From NCBI GenBank assembly GCA_937996535.1, contig CALKVF010000068.1:1-15908 (forward strand): a stretch of DNA of 15,908 nt, in the 5' to 3' direction. The stretch comes from an uncultured Novosphingobium sp. Lineage in GTDB: Bacteria > Pseudomonadota > Alphaproteobacteria > Sphingomonadales > Sphingomonadaceae. Numbering within the stretch: position 1 is the stretch's first letter; every line of letters begins with the position of its first letter. This document shows, piece after piece, positions 13,471 to 15,908 of the stretch. The notes under the pieces were generated by a model that did no database searches, was not told where the DNA came from, and saw nothing but the letters and a program-made list of their open reading frames with translations. The position numbers and the translations under genes are program-made.

Positions 13471-13476
13471 AACGTA

Positions 13477-15908
13477 TCACTCGCCCGCGGCGGCCTTGCT
13501 GTCAACCGGGGGCGTGGGGGCGAGCTCGACCGGCAGGCCCAGCCCCTTGAGCTGCGGTTCGACCAGCTTGCGATCGCCCACCACCACGAACACGAGGCCC
13601 TGCGGAGTGAGCCATTCGCGCGCCGCGCCGTCGATCGCGGCGCCATCGATCGCGCGGTAGCGGGCCGGCAGGGTGGTGTAGTAATCATCGGCGCGGCCGA
13701 GCCGTTCGTTGAGCACGATCGCGCCGAGCACCTGCGAATTGGTTTCGAACCGGTTGGGCAGGCCGCGAATGTTGCCATCGGTCACCCGCGCCAGTTCGAC
13801 CGGGTCGACCCCGCGCGCGGCGGGGAAGGCGGCCATGTCCTTGAGGATCAGGCGGATCGAATCCCCGGTGCGGTCGGACTGGACCGGGGCGACGAGCATC
13901 AGCGTGCGCGGCCCTTGCGGGCTGCTGACCGAGGAGCGCACGCCATAGGACCAGCCCTTGTCTTCGCGCAGGTCCATGTTGAGCCGGCTGAGGAAGCCGT
14001 TGCCAAGCACTTCGTTGGCCAGATCAAGCGCTTCATGCCCCTGATCGCGCCCGGTCAGACCCAGTACGCGGCCCGCGACGATCACCGACTGGGGCGATCC
14101 CGGCCGGTCGATCAGCACGATCCGCGGGCGCGGCGCGGGCACGGCGGCATCGAGCCGCTTAATTGCGCGCGGGGCCGCCGGCGGCGCCCAGTTGCCGAAC
14201 GCGCGTTCGAGCAGCGGCTTGAGCTGGTCCATCGTGATATCGCCGGTGACGGTGATGCGCAGGGCATCGCTGCGCAGCCACTTGTCATGCGCAGCGCGCA
14301 GCGAGGCGGCGCTTTGTGCGGCGAGCGAGAGGGAATCGCCGAGCCCGTCGCTCGGCAGACCGTAGGGATGGGCCGCGCCGAACAGCAGCGGGGCAAGGCT
14401 GCGCACGCCCAGTGCGCGCGGGCTAGCCATGGCCTGAGCCAGATCGGCCTGGCGCTGATCGCGCACGCGGGCAACATCGGCATCGCGGAAGGCGGGATTG
14501 CGCACCACGTCGGCCAAGAGGTCGAGCGAGGGGGCAAGATTGGCGCTCAGCGCCGAGAGCATGACCGACGAGGAGTCGAGGCTCGCCCCGCTGGAGAGGT
14601 GCGCGCCCAGCCGTTCCTGCTCCTCGGCGATCTGGGTGGCATCGCGCGTGGCGGTGCCTTCGTCGAGCAGGTCGAGCATCAGGCCCTGGGTGCCGGGGGT
14701 GTCCTGTGCGTCGGCGGCAAAGCCGGCATCGAAATTGAGGCTGACGAGCACGGTCGGCACCGCGCTGCGCCGTGCGAGGGTTACGGCCACGCCGTTTGAC
14801 AGCGTGGCACGCTCGATCGCGGGGAAGGTCAGATCGCCCACCGGGGCCACGGCGGGGGCGGCGCGCTTGGGGCCGGTGGCAAGCCGGGGCGCGGGGCGCT
14901 TGGCATCGGGGCGGGGCGGCTTGCTGGTGGCTTCATCGCCCCAGCCGCCCATTGCCGCGCCATTTTCGGTGCGCGGCCCCGGGCTGACCGCGAGGGCATA
15001 GACCGGGCGCGCAAGCCAGCGCTGCATCGCGCCCTTCACCTCTGCCGGGGTGAGCGCGGCGATGTGCGCGAGGTCTTTCTTGAACTGCTGCGGATCGCCC
15101 GAATAGAGCAGCCCTTCGGCCAATTGCGCGCCCTTGCCGGAAAAGCCGCCAACCTGTTCGAGCGCGTTGATCTGCCCGGCAACCGCACTGGTCGCGGCGC
15201 GGCGCAGTTCGTCCTCGCTCGGCCCTTCGGTCAGGAAACGCTGGATTTCGGCGTCAAAGGCGCGTTCGGCAGCCGCGCGGTCCACCCCGGGCTTCACGTC
15301 CATCGTGATCTGAAGCTGGCTGACCTGTTCGAACTGCATCGACCCGGCGGTGACCCCCACGGCCAGCTGCGAGCCGCGCACCAGCGCATTGTCGAGCCGC
15401 GAGGAGGCCAGCCCGCCCAGCACCCGCATCCCCATGTCGAGCGCCAGCGCATCGGGATCGTTGGTGCCCGGTCCGCTCCACACCCGGTAAAGCCGCAGCA
15501 CCGGAACCTGATCGGCCATTTCGCAGGTGGTCGGCGCAGCCAGCGTGACCGGCGCGGCGCTGACCGGGGCCACGGCCGGGCCGCGCGGGATTGCGCCGAA
15601 CCACTTTTCAACCTTGGGCCGGGCAGCGGCGGCATCGATATCGCCTGACAGCACGAGGATCACGTTGTTGGGGGCGTAGTTGCCGGTGAACCACTGCCGC
15701 ACGTCGGCGAGGCTGGCGGCATCGAGATCGGCCATCGAGCCGATCGTGGCATGGCGATAGGGGTGGCCGACCGGGAACAGCCCGTCGCTGATCGCATAGT
15801 CGGCAAGGCCATAGGGATCGTTGTCGCCCTGGCGCTTCTCGTTCTGGACAACCCCGCGCTGCTTATCGAGCTTGTCCTGGCTGACCGCGCCGAGCAGGTG
15901 GCCCATGC
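13477..15908 (-). CDS. M16-family (pitrilysin-like) zinc peptidase, tandem-domain (5' partial)
   Basis: About 809 residues are visible; the N-terminus lies beyond the right edge. The frame enters with MGHLLGAVSQDKLDKQRGVVQNEKRQGDNDPYG, in which the Glu of QNEK (visible residue 23) is the expected third zinc ligand; the HXXEH motif should be about 75 residues earlier, outside the window. The first M16 C-terminal domain follows (NNVILVLSGDID, then SSRLDNALVRG). A Pro/Lys/Ala-rich linker at about 328-355 leads to a second M16 unit (ERATLSNGVAVTLARR...), where TPGTQGLMLDLLDEGT stands in place of HXXEH, so this half is non-catalytic. SRLNMDLREDKGWSYGVRSS is the usual M16 C-domain strand. Such 900-1000-residue two-unit proteins are periplasmic in Gram-negative bacteria (family knowledge); the signal peptide cannot be seen here. 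Confidence 0.93.
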   Translation of the reverse strand, partial: MGHLLGAVSQDKLDKQRGVVQNEKRQGDNDPYGLADYAISDGLFPVGHPYRHATIGSMADLDAASLADVRQWFTGNYAPNNVILVLSGDIDAAAARPKVEKWFGAIPRGPAVAPVSAAPVTLAAPTTCEMADQVPVLRLYRVWSGPGTNDPDALALDMGMRVLGGLASSRLDNALVRGSQLAVGVTAGSMQFEQVSQLQITMDVKPGVDRAAAERAFDAEIQRFLTEGPSEDELRRAATSAVAGQINALEQVGGFSGKGAQLAEGLLYSGDPQQFKKDLAHIAALTPAEVKGAMQRWLARPVYALAVSPGPRTENGAAMGGWGDEATSKPPRPDAKRPAPRLATGPKRAAPAVAPVGDLTFPAIERATLSNGVAVTLARRSAVPTVLVSLNFDAGFAADAQDTPGTQGLMLDLLDEGTATRDATQIAEEQERLGAHLSSGASLDSSSVMLSALSANLAPSLDLLADVVRNPAFRDADVARVRDQRQADLAQAMASPRALGVRSLAPLLFGAAHPYGLPSDGLGDSLSLAAQSAASLRAAHDKWLRSDALRITVTGDITMDQLKPLLERAFGNWAPPAAPRAIKRLDAAVPAPRPRIVLIDRPGSPQSVIVAGRVLGLTGRDQGHEALDLANEVLGNGFLSRLNMDLREDKGWSYGVRSSVSSPQGPRTLMLVAPVQSDRTGDSIRLILKDMAAFPAARGVDPVELARVTDGNIRGLPNRFETNSQVLGAIVLNERLGRADDYYTTLPARYRAIDGAAIDGAAREWLTPQGLVFVVVGDRKLVEPQLKGLGLPVELAPTPPVDSKAAAGE

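Overview
The window reads as chromosomal DNA of a high-GC alphaproteobacterium, most likely a sphingomonad (Novosphingobium/Sphingomonas type). The signs are a LinM/LinN-like MCE transporter pair, an ATP12-family F1 assembly chaperone, a two-gene ornithine-lipid acyltransferase locus, GatCAB, and the order rpsU, membrane FKBP, gatC-gatA-gatB. No mobile element, CRISPR array, tRNA or rRNA gene was seen. Both window edges cut genes: an MCE gene at the left and an M16 peptidase gene at the right.

Layout. 1-1539 (+): the end of a phospholipid-trafficking ABC transporter operon, namely an MCE substrate-binding subunit overlapping an outer-membrane-type lipoprotein by ATGA. 1549-4775 (-): a compact five-gene operon read right to left, crcB (fluoride channel), RluA-family pseudouridine synthase with a long basic tail, HAD phosphatase, a 73-residue two-helix membrane protein, and the ATP12 chaperone. 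Three of its four junctions are ATGA overlaps. 4934-5737 (+) and 5707-6522 (-): OlsB-like and OlsA-like acyltransferases, which would act one after the other in ornithine lipid synthesis, arranged tail to tail with a 31-bp overlap. 6523-7027: about 500 bp with no convincing gene, holding hairpins and the probable rpsU promoter. 7028-11284 (+): rpsU with a clear terminator, a membrane-anchored FKBP prolyl isomerase, and gatCAB, which makes Gln-tRNA(Gln) and/or Asn-tRNA(Asn) by transamidation.

11369-13070 (+): two adjacent genes for secreted proteins that I do not recognise. They are paralogs of each other over most of their length (an N-terminal helical module, a middle region, and a C-terminal beta-type region ending in PGEY...V(F/Y)DFTV) and are visibly lower in GC and different in codon use from their neighbours. 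This is the most novel-looking part of the window. A strong bidirectional terminator (13083-13113) separates them from the leftward genes. 13139-13438 (-) encodes a 99-residue beta-rich protein, and 13477 to the right edge (-) a double-domain M16 peptidase whose second half lacks the zinc motif.

Most of the window is housekeeping. The items worth following are the tandem secreted paralogs, the small membrane protein tied to the ATP12 gene, the overlapping ols genes, and the structured leaders before gatC, olsA and rpsU.
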